From: an uncultured Bacteroidota bacterium | GTDB lineage: Bacteria > Bacteroidota > Bacteroidia > JADZBD01 | Length of the DNA: 59,650 nucleotides | Assembly: GCA_937924855.1 (NCBI GenBank) | Contig: CALEYQ010000066.1 | Location: 1 to 59,650 of the forward strand | Direction of reading: 5' to 3' | Part shown: piece by piece, positions 24,979 to 34,560 of the stretch | Layout: every line of letters begins with the position of its first letter | Position numbering within the stretch: the first letter of the stretch is position 1 | Position numbers and translations under genes: made by a program | The notes under the pieces: model-generated | What the model was told of the DNA's origin: nothing | Seen by the model: only the letters and a program-made list of their open reading frames with translations | Database searches by the model: none

Positions 24979-26019
24979 TTAATCCACCCAGTCGGCTAAA
25001 AACACATTGGTATCCTTAGAGCCCTTATTATTTCGGTTCGAGGAGAACACCAGTTGCTTTCCATTGGGAGAAAACATTGGAAATGCATTAAAGTAGCTTT
25101 GTGAAGTAACTCGTTCAAGCCCGGTGCCATCGATATTTACGAGATATAATTGAAAATCAAATCCCCGGTCTGAGTGGTGGTTTGAAGAAAAAATTATTTT
25201 CTTTCCGGAAGGATGAAAAAACGGCGCCCAATTTGCCTTTCCGAGACTGGTAATTTGTTTTAAATCACTTCCATCGGTATTGCAGGTGTAAATTTCCATT
25301 TGGGTGGGGGCAACCAGACCTTGTTTAAGCAATGCTTTATACTCATTTATTTCCTCCTCGGTTTCCGGCCTGGAGGCTCTGAAAACAAGCTTTTTCCCGT
25401 CGGGCGAAAAAAAAGCTCCACAATCGTAGCCCAGGTCATGGGTAACCTGAACGAGTCCGGTTCCGTCAATGTTCATGATCCATAATTCTAAGTCGCCGGA
25501 ACGATCCGAGGTAAAAACAATTTTCTTTCCATCAGGAGAAACCACTGCTTCGGCATCATAACCTATGCGATTAGTAAGTTGTTTGAGGATTTTTCCTTTC
25601 CCATCTGCCAAAAAAATATCATAGGAAGGATAAACGGGCCAAAGGTATTTACCACCCGGCTTAACCTCGGGAACAGGCGGACATGGGTCCCCGGTTTTAT
25701 GGGTAGAAGCGTAGATAACTTTCTTCCCGTCCGCTAAAAAGTAGGAACAGGTAGTTCTTCCCTTCCCCGTGCTTACTTTTTTAGGCATATAGGCCGAGTC
25801 GCGCGCCTTTTCAATTACCATAATAAAGATTTGGTCGCATGACAGTCCCCAGGCCGGATTATTGGATTGAAAAACCAGTTTTTTCCCATCGGGACTGAAA
25901 TAAGCTTCTGCATTATCACCACCGAAGGTGAGTTGGCGGATATTTTTCAGGTGGGGTTCGTTGTGAACCGGATTCAGGGAAAGGCCCAGGAGGGCAAGCA
26001 GGATTATGGGAAGTTTCAT
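24979..26019 (-). CDS. TolB-like beta-propeller (PD40 repeat) exported protein
   Basis: The 346-residue protein has a signal peptide and several PD40 repeats of the form YFSPDGKKLVFQSN, VVSPDGKKIVFTSDRSG and MFSPNGKQLVFSSNRN, each a blade of a TolB-type propeller. The N-terminal TolB domain is absent, so it is not TolB itself but a secreted propeller, perhaps a binding or inhibitory module. The last Asp-Trp (LADWVD) is close to that of known family members. It lies 25 bases upstream of the M28 gene in the same orientation. Confidence 0.83.
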   Translation of the reverse strand: MKLPIILLALLGLSLNPVHNEPHLKNIRQLTFGGDNAEAYFSPDGKKLVFQSNNPAWGLSCDQIFIMVIEKARDSAYMPKKVSTGKGRTTCSYFLADGKKVIYASTHKTGDPCPPVPEVKPGGKYLWPVYPSYDIFLADGKGKILKQLTNRIGYDAEAVVSPDGKKIVFTSDRSGDLELWIMNIDGTGLVQVTHDLGYDCGAFFSPDGKKLVFRASRPETEEEINEYKALLKQGLVAPTQMEIYTCNTDGSDLKQITSLGKANWAPFFHPSGKKIIFSSNHHSDRGFDFQLYLVNIDGTGLERVTSQSYFNAFPMFSPNGKQLVFSSNRNNKGSKDTNVFLADWVD

Positions 26020-26084
26020 AGGCAGAAAAACAAGCCGCGAATTTCCTCAATGCCAATTAAAGAAAAGTCACAGGAAGGTAAAAT

Positions 26085-26801
26085 TCATTGGATTTTAAGG
26101 AAGCGCATTTTCAAAACACCGATAAAAGCTTCGTTAAAAATCCGGGTACTCATTTTGGAAACACCAAATTGGCGGTCGGTAAAAGTAATTGGGACTTCCA
26201 CGAGGCGGAAACCCAGGCGGCTGGCTTTGTATTTCATTTCAATTTGAAATGCGTATCCTACAAACCGGATGGCATCAAGGTTTATGGATTCTAATACCTT
26301 TCGCCGATAGCATTTAAACCCTGCGGTGGTATCTTTGATATTTATCCAAAGAACAATCCGGACGTATAGCGATGCAAAGTAGGAAAGCAAAATGCGGTTC
26401 AGGGGCCAGTTAGAAACTTTCCCACCCCGGCAATATCTGGAGCCGATAGACAAATCAGCGCCTTTTTCACAGGCATCACGCAGGCGAATGAGGTCGGCCG
26501 GTTTGTGGCTGAAATCACAATCCATTTCAAAGATAAATTCGTAGGTTTTTGACAAAGCCCATTTAAAGCCATGGATGTATGCCGTACCGAGGCCCAGCTT
26601 ACCTTTTCTTTCTGAAATAAAAAGTCGATCGGGAAATTCTGCAATAAGGTTTTTAACGATTTGAGCCGTTCCATCCGGAGATCCATCATCCACAATTAAC
26701 ACATCAAAAGAAAAAGGCTGGGAAAAAATAGCTCTTACCATTTTTTCAACGTTTTCCTTTTCGTTATAAGTAGGAATAATAACCAGGGAATCGGAAGCCA
26801 T
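26085..26801 (-). CDS. Polyprenol monophosphomannose synthase (GT2)
   Basis: The ATG at 26801 gives MASDSLVIIPTYNEKENVEKMV, the normal N-terminus; a longer frame exists but adds nine residues with no homology. The 238-residue GT2 enzyme has DDGSPDGT, EMDCDFSHKP (the DxD-like metal site), SRYCRGGKV and the C-terminal VPITFTDRQFGVSKMS. It transfers mannose or a similar sugar from GDP to polyprenyl phosphate at the inner membrane, feeding protein or glycan glycosylation. Upstream 32 bases is the DinB gene. The minus-strand TACCTTTG box at 26807-26814 may start a separate transcript. Confidence 0.92.
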   Translation of the reverse strand: MASDSLVIIPTYNEKENVEKMVRAIFSQPFSFDVLIVDDGSPDGTAQIVKNLIAEFPDRLFISERKGKLGLGTAYIHGFKWALSKTYEFIFEMDCDFSHKPADLIRLRDACEKGADLSIGSRYCRGGKVSNWPLNRILLSYFASLYVRIVLWINIKDTTAGFKCYRRKVLESINLDAIRFVGYAFQIEMKYKASRLGFRLVEVPITFTDRQFGVSKMSTRIFNEAFIGVLKMRFLKIQ

Positions 26802-26806
26802 CCATG

Positions 26807-26814
26807 CAAAGGTA
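26807..26814 (-). promoter_or_regulatory. -7 promoter box (TACCTTTG on the minus strand)
   Basis: Perfect TAnnTTTG on the minus strand, five bases before the Dpm-type gene start; predicts a leaderless transcript. Confidence 0.35.
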
Positions 26815-26832
26815 AAAAATGAAGTCACAAAT

Positions 26833-27282
26833 CTACCCTTTCAGAATACGTCTCAGGTAATTTATTTGCCCCAGGTGATAAGACAGGTGGGTGCTTATTT
26901 TCATCAATCCCTGAAGCCAGCTAACATCCGGTCCAAAATTATCGAAGGGGAATTTGTCGGAGGGGCTTAACCGGTTCAAATTTGCAAGGGAGTTTATTAC
27001 TTCTTCTCGGGTAACCTGAATCAAATTGCGAATTTCAGATTTTGAAAGTCCTCTTGCTGAAAACTCATAATCTCTGTTTCTGATATATCCGGTATTCCCG
27101 AGAGAGGACCCTATAAAATGCCTTAGATTTCCGCAAAGGTGCAGAAAAAGCGAACCCCCGGGGTTATTAATTCCCGGGGGCAGCACCCATAATTTTTCTT
27201 CAGGAAATTCTTCCAGTTCCGTGGCCAGGTCTTCCAGTGCTGAAGCAAAGATTCCGGAAAACGCTGCCAGAGAATTATTCAT
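26833..27282 (-). CDS. DinB superfamily protein
   Basis: The 149-residue four-helix-bundle protein carries the DinB metal-type histidines: HLCGNLRHFI in the N-terminal half and HLSYHLGQINYLR at the end. DinB-like proteins include thiol-dependent S-transferases (bacillithiol or mycothiol); the role here is unknown. It begins only two bases after the stop of the large adhesin gene, so the two are likely co-transcribed. Confidence 0.85.
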   Translation of the reverse strand: MNNSLAAFSGIFASALEDLATELEEFPEEKLWVLPPGINNPGGSLFLHLCGNLRHFIGSSLGNTGYIRNRDYEFSARGLSKSEIRNLIQVTREEVINSLANLNRLSPSDKFPFDNFGPDVSWLQGLMKISTHLSYHLGQINYLRRILKG

Positions 27283-27284
27283 AC

Positions 27285-30200
27285 TTACCGAAGCAATTGA
27301 ACAAATCCTTTGAATTCATAAAGCTTGTCATCGAATCCGGTAGCATTGAGAACATAAAAGTAAGTTCCGGCAGAGGCAGGGCCTCCGGCAACCGAATTTC
27401 CATCCCAACCTCCGTTAGGACCTCCTTTCCATTCGCCTACCACAACACCCCAGCGGTTAAAAATTTTACCCGTTAGATCCTTCACTCCGGATACCTGAGC
27501 ATTAAACACATCGTTGGTATTATCACCATTAGGAGTAAAGATGTTTGGTAGCACCACGGAAACTTCATCGCCAACGATGATGGTAAGGTAAACCGTATCG
27601 GAGCAAGCCTGATTATTATTCCACACTACGAGCATAACCGTATAAGTGCCGGTAGCCGTATAGGTGTGGGTTGGGTTTTGGAGGGAGGAAGTATTAGCAT
27701 CTCCAAAGTCCCAGAGGTAATTATTGGCTCCGGAAGAGGAATTGGTGAATACAACATTTAAGGGGGCTACACCCGTAGTTGGGGTAGCTGAGGCTGCGGC
27801 GTTAACCCCAATTACCAGTCCAACTGTAACGGTTGAAGTTTGTGAACAGCCCGTTGCATCGGTAACGGTAACGGTATAAACACCTGCTGCAAGTCCGGAA
27901 ACAGTTTGACCGGTAAGGTTACCGGGCGACCAGGAATAGGTAAATGGAGAAGTTCCGGTAACGGTTCCGGCGGTTGCGGTTCCGTTATTCATGCCACATG
28001 TTTCAGGGGTGGCGGTACCCTGAGCCAAGGTTGGGCCCTGGGTAACGGTAACCGATACCGTAGCGGTGGCAGTACATCCGGCCGAATTTGTAACCGTGAC
28101 GGTGTAAACCGTGGAAGCGGTAGGAGTGCAAACAGGATTTGAAATACTGCTGTTGCTTAAGCCTGTTGCGGGTGACCATGAGTAAGATGTTCCACCACCC
28201 GAGTTAAATTGAGTTGTAGATCCAACACATACAATAGCCGGGCTGGCCATGGCAACAGCGGTAGGGTTATTACCAACAAGAACGGTAACAGATCCGGAAG
28301 CAGTGCAACCCGCTGAATTAGTAACCACAACAGTATAAGTAGTAGTAGCCGTTACGGTAGCGGTTGGGTTTGAAGTAGTAGGATTGCTCAAACCGGCAGC
28401 AGGTGACCAGGAATAAGAAACACCGCCCGAGCTGTTCAGCGTTGTGGTACCACCCTGACAAACTATGGATGGATTAGAGCTCACGGTAACCACAGGATTT
28501 GGGTTTACCAAAATGGTTACCTGTCCGGTATTGGTACATCCGTTGGCATCAGAAACAACCACGGTATAAGTTGTGGTTGCCGTTGGAGTTGCAACTGGGT
28601 TGGAAATAGTGGTACTGTTTAAACCGGTTGCGGGAGACCAGGAATAAACGTTACCACCGGAAGCGGACAAATTGGAAGATCCACCCGGACAAATGGCCTG
28701 GGGAGTTGCGGAAGCCGCTACGTTCGGTAAAGGATTAACCGTTATTGAAACCGTTCCTGTTCCGGTACATCCATTAGCATCGGTAACTGAAACCGTATAG
28801 GTTGTAGTTGCAGAAGGTGTAGCCACAGGGTTTTGACAAGTTGAACAATTCAGACCGGCGGCCGGAGTCCAGGTAAATGAAGCGCCGGATCCCACGCTTA
28901 AATTTACCGATGATCCGGAACAAACGGTATTGGCCGAGCTGGATACGAAGGGAGTAAAAGAATTTACGGATACGGTAGTAGTGGCACTGGCTGTGCATCC
29001 GGAAACATCAGTAACCACAAGGGTATATGTTGTTGTTGAGCTGGGATTTGCAGATGGGTTCTGACAAGTGGTACAACTCAATCCGGTAGAAGGGGACCAA
29101 TTATAGGTTCCACCTCCCGTGCCATTCAAAGTAACCGAAGAAGTTGAGCAAATAGTTTGGTTAGGTCCGGCATTGGCCGTAGGACTAGGATTGACAACCA
29201 CTGTAGTGGTTGCTGTATTGGTACAACCTGTAGATGCAGTAACTACAACCGTATAAGTGGTAGTAGCTGTTGGTGTAGCTGTTGGATTCGACACCGTGGG
29301 GTTACTTAATCCGGTTGTTGGAGTCCAGGAATATGAAACACCGCCGGAAGAAGAAAGCGAACTTGGCGAACCCGAACAAACTGTAGCAGGACTTGAGGAA
29401 GCAGTTGCTACCGGGGTAGGGTTTACATTTATTGTAACCGTTGCAGTGCTAGTGCAGCCAAAAGAGTTAGTAACCGTTACGGTATAAGTGGTTGTAGAAG
29501 TTGGGCTGGCAACGGGATTAGAAACCGTGCTACTGTTAAGGCTACCCGAAGGGCTCCAGGAATAGTTGCCACCACCCGTAGAACTAATATTTGTGGTTCC
29601 ACCGTTACAAATTGTCAGGGGAAATCCGGAAGCAGTTGCTGTAGGGGAAGGATTTACGGTTACCGGAAAACACATTTGGGTACCGGGTCCGCAATTGTTG
29701 GAAGGGGTGACACAAACATTCCCTGAGTTCGCACCCATGGTAACTGTAATTGTATTCGTTCCTTGTCCGGTATTAATTACCGATCCGGCAGGAACGGTCC
29801 AGGTATAGTTTGATGCACCCGTAACAGGGGCACAGGTGTATGTTTGTACGCTTCCCTGGCAAACGGGAGAGTTTCCGGTTACAGGATTTGAGGCTCCCAG
29901 GGTGCTTACCAAATCATAAAAAATGGTTCCGTTGAAACGTCTGGGCTGAAAGCTTGCGCCGAAAGGGTAATCCTTTCCGGTTCCTTCAAGCACATTCATA
30001 TTGGCGTCACTGGCATACACTGAACTTAAAGCCACGCCGTTGGTGTAGTAAACCGTTGGTCCGGCAGGGGTTGTTCTTGTGATATAAAAAGCCTGAGTTC
30101 CTCCGGCTGCAATATTCACATTCACCGCGATGGGTACAGCGGTTGGAATATTTATTCCTGCTCCGGTAACATTAAAAGCAGTTCCCACCAGGGTCCAGGC

Positions 30201-30539
30201 TCCCGGTGTAGTTTCAAACCCCACATGAGAACCTGTTTTGGTGTATATCTCAATGTTTGAGGTTCCCACATCCATATTAACATCAAAACACTTGATGTCA
30301 ACGCAATTAATCGCTGTGATGTCAAACATAATACCCCTTTGGGCATTATTCTGTGCATATACAGTAACAAGATTATTTGAGGAGGGACAGGCCTGGGGTG
30401 AGGGAGAAGGATAATTTCGTTGTGCAGAAAGTTCATCCATATTTACCATCCTTCCATCATCGGTGAGGGAAAGGCGGTTTTGTTGGGAAAATGAAAGAAG
30501 TGAAACGAGGGAGAAAAAAAGAATAAAGAACTTTTTCAT
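27285..30539 (-). CDS. Giant repeat adhesin with PKD and CHU_C (T9SS type B) domains
   Basis: The 1084-residue secreted protein has a signal peptide (to about 19) and an N-terminal domain (about 50-290). Seven tandem Ig-like repeats of about 77 residues follow (about 300-838). Then come an SprB-like repeat (about 839-912), a PKD domain (about 916-990) with LWDFGD, and a C-terminal CHU_C domain (about 996-1084) starting NIFTPNGDNTND and ending EFKGFVQLLR. CHU_C is the type B sorting signal for T9SS and links the protein to the cell surface. Most repeats hold a paired Cys (C...GC), probably a disulfide. Composition is rich in Thr, Ser and Gly. It is likely a surface or biofilm adhesin. Confidence 0.9.
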   Translation of the reverse strand: MKKFFILFFSLVSLLSFSQQNRLSLTDDGRMVNMDELSAQRNYPSPSPQACPSSNNLVTVYAQNNAQRGIMFDITAINCVDIKCFDVNMDVGTSNIEIYTKTGSHVGFETTPGAWTLVGTAFNVTGAGINIPTAVPIAVNVNIAAGGTQAFYITRTTPAGPTVYYTNGVALSSVYASDANMNVLEGTGKDYPFGASFQPRRFNGTIFYDLVSTLGASNPVTGNSPVCQGSVQTYTCAPVTGASNYTWTVPAGSVINTGQGTNTITVTMGANSGNVCVTPSNNCGPGTQMCFPVTVNPSPTATASGFPLTICNGGTTNISSTGGGNYSWSPSGSLNSSTVSNPVASPTSTTTYTVTVTNSFGCTSTATVTINVNPTPVATASSSPATVCSGSPSSLSSSGGVSYSWTPTTGLSNPTVSNPTATPTATTTYTVVVTASTGCTNTATTTVVVNPSPTANAGPNQTICSTSSVTLNGTGGGTYNWSPSTGLSCTTCQNPSANPSSTTTYTLVVTDVSGCTASATTTVSVNSFTPFVSSSANTVCSGSSVNLSVGSGASFTWTPAAGLNCSTCQNPVATPSATTTYTVSVTDANGCTGTGTVSITVNPLPNVAASATPQAICPGGSSNLSASGGNVYSWSPATGLNSTTISNPVATPTATTTYTVVVSDANGCTNTGQVTILVNPNPVVTVSSNPSIVCQGGTTTLNSSGGVSYSWSPAAGLSNPTTSNPTATVTATTTYTVVVTNSAGCTASGSVTVLVGNNPTAVAMASPAIVCVGSTTQFNSGGGTSYSWSPATGLSNSSISNPVCTPTASTVYTVTVTNSAGCTATATVSVTVTQGPTLAQGTATPETCGMNNGTATAGTVTGTSPFTYSWSPGNLTGQTVSGLAAGVYTVTVTDATGCSQTSTVTVGLVIGVNAAASATPTTGVAPLNVVFTNSSSGANNYLWDFGDANTSSLQNPTHTYTATGTYTVMLVVWNNNQACSDTVYLTIIVGDEVSVVLPNIFTPNGDNTNDVFNAQVSGVKDLTGKIFNRWGVVVGEWKGGPNGGWDGNSVAGGPASAGTYFYVLNATGFDDKLYEFKGFVQLLR
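28026..29642 (-). repeat. Seven tandem 77-residue (about 231 bp) Ig-like repeats inside the adhesin gene
   Basis: Each unit follows the frame C-x(~17)-Y-x-W-(S/T)-P ... NP-x-A-x-P-x-(S/A)-TT-x-YTV ... GCT. Units are similar but not identical at the protein level and more diverged in DNA. Units three and four differ by a CxxCQNP insertion (SCTTCQNP, NCSTCQNP). Confidence 0.85.
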
Positions 30540-30623
30540 GGCTTAGGTTAGTGGTTAATTAATGGACGGTAAATTTACTACAAGTTGCCAAAAAAATGAG
30601 GAAAATGCGCGCAAAAGTGGGAT

Positions 30624-32516
30624 TCAGGTGATTGCCTGGATAATTTCGGTTACAACCCCCGGATCCAGGAGTGTGGACGTATCGCCCAGATTTTGATGGT
30701 CGCCGGTGGCAATTTTTTTTAAAATTCGGCGCATTATTTTCCCGGACCGGGTTTTGGGGAGCCCCCTAACAAGCTGAATATTATCTGGTTTTGCGATGGG
30801 ACCCATATATTTGGATACCGTTTCCCTTATTTCATTAATCATTTTTTCAGGATCACTCCCCTTTCCAGGTTCACAAATGGCAAAGGCATAAATTGACCAG
30901 CCTTTTATAGGATGAGGCACTCCGACCACGGCACTTTCCACCACATCCGGATGCCTGTTTATGGCATTCTCAACTTCTGCGGTTCCCAGCAAATGCCCCG
31001 AAACCTTTATCACATCATCTACCCTGCCTGTAATCCGGTAATTCCCGTTTTTATCTCTTTTGGCTCCATCGCCCGTAAAATAGTATCCCGGGAAGGGAGC
31101 AAAATAAGTTTCAACGCATCGCTTATGATTTCCGAACGTAGTTCTGATAACAGAGGGCCAGGATTTCTGAATAGCCAGCATACCTTCCGCCTCCGGAGAA
31201 GTAATTTCGATTCCTGATTCATCGAGTAAAACCGGCTGAATTCCAGGCAAAGGTTTGGTGGCATAAGAGGGAATCGCGGGCGTAACTCCTGCAAGATTCG
31301 AAATCATTATTCCGCCGGTTTCCGTTTGCCACCAGGTGTCGACAATGGGGCAGTGTTTTTCACCAACCACATCATGGTACCATTTCCAGGCTTCCTCATT
31401 TATGGGCTCGCCGACTGTGCCCAGAATTTTAAGACTATTACGGTTATATTTTCTGACATTTTCCTCTCCTAACATTTGAAGGGAGCGGATGGCGGTGGGA
31501 GCCGTATAAAAAGTTGACACCTTGTATTTCTCAACCACAGACCAGAAGCGGCCTGCATCGGGCCAGGTGGGGATTCCTTCAAAAATAACCGAGGTGGCTC
31601 CATTTAGAAGGGGTCCGTATACCAAATATGAATGACCGGTAATCCAACCCACATCGGCCGTACACCAGAATACATCTTCGGGTTGATACTGAAACACATT
31701 GGCAAAGGAGTAACCTGCATACACCATGTATCCGCCTGTGGAATGAACAACGCCCTTTGGTTTTCCGGTAGAGCCGGAGGTGTAAAGAATAAACAGAAAA
31801 TCTTCAGATCCCATAGGAACCGGATCAACTGTAACTCCCCGGGGGGGCAAAGCATCATGCCATAAAAAATCCCTTCCGGGTTTAAATGTGCATTCAATTC
31901 CGGTTCTTTTTAACACAATAACGGTATGAACCGAGGGGCAGGAATCGAGAGCCTGATCAACCACTGATTTTAAGGGAATGGTTTTATCGCCCCGGAAAGC
32001 ACCGTCGGCAGTAAGCACGAGAGAACAATCGGCATCGGATATGCGTTCAGCCAGTGAGGCAAAAGAAAATCCGGCAAAAACAACTGAATGTACCGCCCCA
32101 ATGCGGGCACATGCCAAAACCCCATATACAAGTTCAGGAACCATGGGCATATACAGACAAACCCGGTCGCCTTTTTTTATGCCCTTATCAAGTAACATTT
32201 GAGCTACTCTGGAAACTTCCTCATGAAGTTGCCTGTAGGTAATTTTCAATCCTGTTTCTTCCGGATTATTGGGTTCCCAATAAAAGGCAACTTTGTCGGC
32301 CAGGGCAGGCAGGTGGCGATCGATACAGTTCTGGGAAATATTCAATTGTCCTCCGTCGAACCAACGGGAATTTCCTTCGGAGAAGTTTCCCGAAAACACT
32401 GAGTTCCATGGTTTAATCCAATGAAACTCCCGGGCCACTTTCGTCCAGAATTTATCCGGATTTTTTTCGGCCAGTTCCTTCATTAACAAGTATTCAGATT
32501 CCGAAGAAATACGCAT
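30624..32516 (-). CDS. acs: Acetyl-CoA synthetase
   Basis: The 630-residue AMP-forming enzyme converts acetate, ATP and CoA to acetyl-CoA. It begins with an ACS N-terminal domain (FWTKVAREFHW) and has the P-loop YTSGSTGKPKG, DTWWQTETGG and YFTGDGAKRD. The C-terminal lysine in TRSGKIMRR (Lys593) is the one acetylated to shut off activity in studied Acs. Length is near normal (about 650). It stands between the adhesin and the divergent nitronate monooxygenase gene. Confidence 0.96.
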   Translation of the reverse strand: MRISSESEYLLMKELAEKNPDKFWTKVAREFHWIKPWNSVFSGNFSEGNSRWFDGGQLNISQNCIDRHLPALADKVAFYWEPNNPEETGLKITYRQLHEEVSRVAQMLLDKGIKKGDRVCLYMPMVPELVYGVLACARIGAVHSVVFAGFSFASLAERISDADCSLVLTADGAFRGDKTIPLKSVVDQALDSCPSVHTVIVLKRTGIECTFKPGRDFLWHDALPPRGVTVDPVPMGSEDFLFILYTSGSTGKPKGVVHSTGGYMVYAGYSFANVFQYQPEDVFWCTADVGWITGHSYLVYGPLLNGATSVIFEGIPTWPDAGRFWSVVEKYKVSTFYTAPTAIRSLQMLGEENVRKYNRNSLKILGTVGEPINEEAWKWYHDVVGEKHCPIVDTWWQTETGGIMISNLAGVTPAIPSYATKPLPGIQPVLLDESGIEITSPEAEGMLAIQKSWPSVIRTTFGNHKRCVETYFAPFPGYYFTGDGAKRDKNGNYRITGRVDDVIKVSGHLLGTAEVENAINRHPDVVESAVVGVPHPIKGWSIYAFAICEPGKGSDPEKMINEIRETVSKYMGPIAKPDNIQLVRGLPKTRSGKIMRRILKKIATGDHQNLGDTSTLLDPGVVTEIIQAIT

Positions 32517-32555
32517 GGGCTTAAAATTAAAAAATTACCGTCTAAACCAGCTTCT

Positions 32556-32563
32556 TATCTTTG
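32556..32563 (+). promoter_or_regulatory. -7 promoter box (TATCTTTG)
   Basis: Perfect TAnnTTTG four bases before the ATG of the nitronate monooxygenase gene, in the short divergent region with acs. Confidence 0.45.
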
Positions 32564-32567
32564 GTAC

Positions 32568-33530
32568 ATGACAGCACTCCAGGAAAAGCTCGGAATCAGA
32601 CATCCCTTTTTTATTGCTCCCATGTTTCTTGTTTCCAACCTTGACATGCTGAAAGCCGCTTTTGAGGCCGGAATCACAGGGGCCATACCGGCATTAAACT
32701 TCAGAAGTTCCGGGGAACTTAGAGCTGCCATCAGAACTCTAAAGTCATACAGTAAAATTCCCTTCGGAATAAACCTTATTGTAAACAAGTCGAATCCCAG
32801 GCTCAGCTCGCAGTTAGCAGTTTGCCTTGAAGAAAAGGTAGGGTTTATTATTACCTCTTTAGGCAATCCGGCCCATATTATTGCTGAGGCTCACCGGGAG
32901 GGAATCCTGGTATTTTGTGATGTAACCGATTTGCATTTTGCGCAAAAAGTAGAAGGATTGGGGGCAGATGCGGTTGTTGCCGTAAACTCAAGGGCGGGTG
33001 GACACAGCGGGCCATATCCCGAGGAAAAACTGATACCCCTTTTAAAATCTTCCATCAACATACCCATTATTTCAGCGGGAGGAACGGGTCGTCCGGAAGA
33101 CATTAAACAAGCCCTTGGTTTGGGTGCTGATCTTGTTTCGGTGGGAACCCTTTTTATATGTACGCATGAAAGTCCTGTTAACCCGGCCTACAAAAATGCA
33201 ATTATAGAACATGGTGCAAAAGATATAGTTCATACCACGCGCCTGAGTGGAACCCCCTGCACGGTAATAAACACTGAATATGTAAAAGCAAACGAAGGAA
33301 AAGCCGGTTGGCTTGAAACCCTGATTAAAAAGCATCCGCGCATAAAAAAATGGGCTAAATTGATTTTGGCCTGGAGGGGTTTTAAAGAGCTGGAAAAAGC
33401 AGCTTTTAAAACCACTTACAAAACCGTTTGGGTAGCAGGTCCTTCCATTGAATATGTAAAAAGGGAGCGGGGTGTTAAAGAAGTTGTGGCTTATCTGGCC
33501 GGGGAGGAAACAGAAAAGTCTATCATTTGA
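32568..33530 (+). CDS. Nitronate monooxygenase family (FMN-dependent) protein
   Basis: The 320-residue TIM-barrel protein follows the 2-nitropropane dioxygenase family: IRHPFFIAPMF with the substrate/FMN end of strand one, FGINLIVNK, GADAVVAVNSRAGGHSG, PIISAGGTGRPEDIKQALGLGADLVSVGT. The catalytic His of class I enzymes maps to the GGHSG segment (His present). It oxidises nitronates or serves as an FMN-dependent oxidoreductase of the FabK-like fold; the physiological substrate is unknown. It ends 43 bases from the convergent lipoprotein gene. Confidence 0.9.
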   Translation: MTALQEKLGIRHPFFIAPMFLVSNLDMLKAAFEAGITGAIPALNFRSSGELRAAIRTLKSYSKIPFGINLIVNKSNPRLSSQLAVCLEEKVGFIITSLGNPAHIIAEAHREGILVFCDVTDLHFAQKVEGLGADAVVAVNSRAGGHSGPYPEEKLIPLLKSSINIPIISAGGTGRPEDIKQALGLGADLVSVGTLFICTHESPVNPAYKNAIIEHGAKDIVHTTRLSGTPCTVINTEYVKANEGKAGWLETLIKKHPRIKKWAKLILAWRGFKELEKAAFKTTYKTVWVAGPSIEYVKRERGVKEVVAYLAGEETEKSII

Positions 33531-33573
33531 TTTAAAAAGAGTAGGACCCACATCCTATTCATCAGGTATTTTT

Positions 33574-34560
33574 TTATCTGGAAATCCTTAAAGAATCCCT
33601 GAGAGATACATCTGTATTGCGAAGCAAATTTGAAAAATCCATCCGCTTCGAAACCTTCAATTTTCCAAAACCGGTAAGAACCCGCTTTTCCACACCAAAA
33701 CCATCGGGATAGGAATTTTCCCATCCCACGATAGTCCATGGAAACTCTCGTAAAAAAAATATTTCAAGCGTATAAGAACGGGCCGGTATAAATATTTTTA
33801 CCTTATCTATTTCGCTAAAATCACGGAAGGGCTGAGGAAGCTGGTCGGTATTCGGCGACAAAACCTCGATTTGAGCCTCCACTGCCTGTGGAGAAATTCG
33901 TGTAAATCGTTGCATAAAAAATCCGGGAAAGATAAGCTGATTCCCTGTTGGAATAAGTTTTGGATTAATACGAATCAGATTCCAGATTTCATCTTCTAAA
34001 AGAACAACCGGAAAATCAAGATTTTTTTCACCCTCCGATTCAAAATAAGAGCGGGTTTCAAGTTTATATTTCTTTCCTTTTAACCCTAATTGTCCAAACA
34101 CTTGTCCGTCCCAATTCTGGGAGGTAAAGGAAACCTTTCTTGTGTTCGGCTTTTTATTTCCTTGCAAAGATGTAAAAACACTAACCATGAGGTTGTGTGG
34201 GTAACCACCGGTAAGGAATTCACGGGTTTGATTCATCTTTAAAATTCTGACAACGTCCTTTTTTGCTATATCCGGATTGTTCAACTTAATACCTTTTGAT
34301 TTTGAAAAATCTTCCGTATTAAAAATTAATACAGCACTCCCCGGATGAATTTCTCCAAATCGGGGTTGAACAATTTCATAGGTTGAAATTTCCGTCTTCC
34401 CATCAAACCAATAATTTTTCCATTCCCCACTTACCATCTCCTTATAAGAATCGGCTACCCCGTTTCCTTTTTTTTCCAGGTTATTTTCGGAACAAAAAGC
34501 AAACAGAAAAATTATTCCGAAACAAATTGAATAGGTCCAAATGTTGAATTTGTTTTTCAC
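33574..34560 (-). CDS. Hypothetical exported protein (Bacteroidota-specific family)
   Basis: The 328-residue protein has an N-terminal hydrophobic segment ending FAFCSENN, a weak lipobox. It resembles a Bacteroidota family typified by QPRFGEIHPGSAVLIFNTEDFS, LKMNQTREFLTGGYPHNLMVSVF and SYFESEGEKNL...LLEDEIWN. I recall database entries mislabelled as septum formation inhibitor Maf for this family; it shows no Maf motif. No catalytic residues are evident. It is alone, followed by the convergent nitronate monooxygenase and preceded by 445 bases without a gene. Confidence 0.7.
   Translation of the reverse strand: MKNKFNIWTYSICFGIIFLFAFCSENNLEKKGNGVADSYKEMVSGEWKNYWFDGKTEISTYEIVQPRFGEIHPGSAVLIFNTEDFSKSKGIKLNNPDIAKKDVVRILKMNQTREFLTGGYPHNLMVSVFTSLQGNKKPNTRKVSFTSQNWDGQVFGQLGLKGKKYKLETRSYFESEGEKNLDFPVVLLEDEIWNLIRINPKLIPTGNQLIFPGFFMQRFTRISPQAVEAQIEVLSPNTDQLPQPFRDFSEIDKVKIFIPARSYTLEIFFLREFPWTIVGWENSYPDGFGVEKRVLTGFGKLKVSKRMDFSNLLRNTDVSLRDSLRISR

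Noticed and set aside
26802..26828. Longer start for the mannosyltransferase
   Set aside because: The extra nine residues precede the conserved N-terminus and overlap the likely promoter box; the ATG at 26801 is preferred.
29257..29808. Plus-strand frames opposite the adhesin repeats
   Set aside because: Shadows of the repeat gene; valine- and glycine-rich products with no family pattern.
33540..33556. Possible hairpin GTAGGA/TCCTAT between nitronate monooxygenase and the convergent lipoprotein
   Set aside because: Short stem and no T-run directly after it; not called a terminator.
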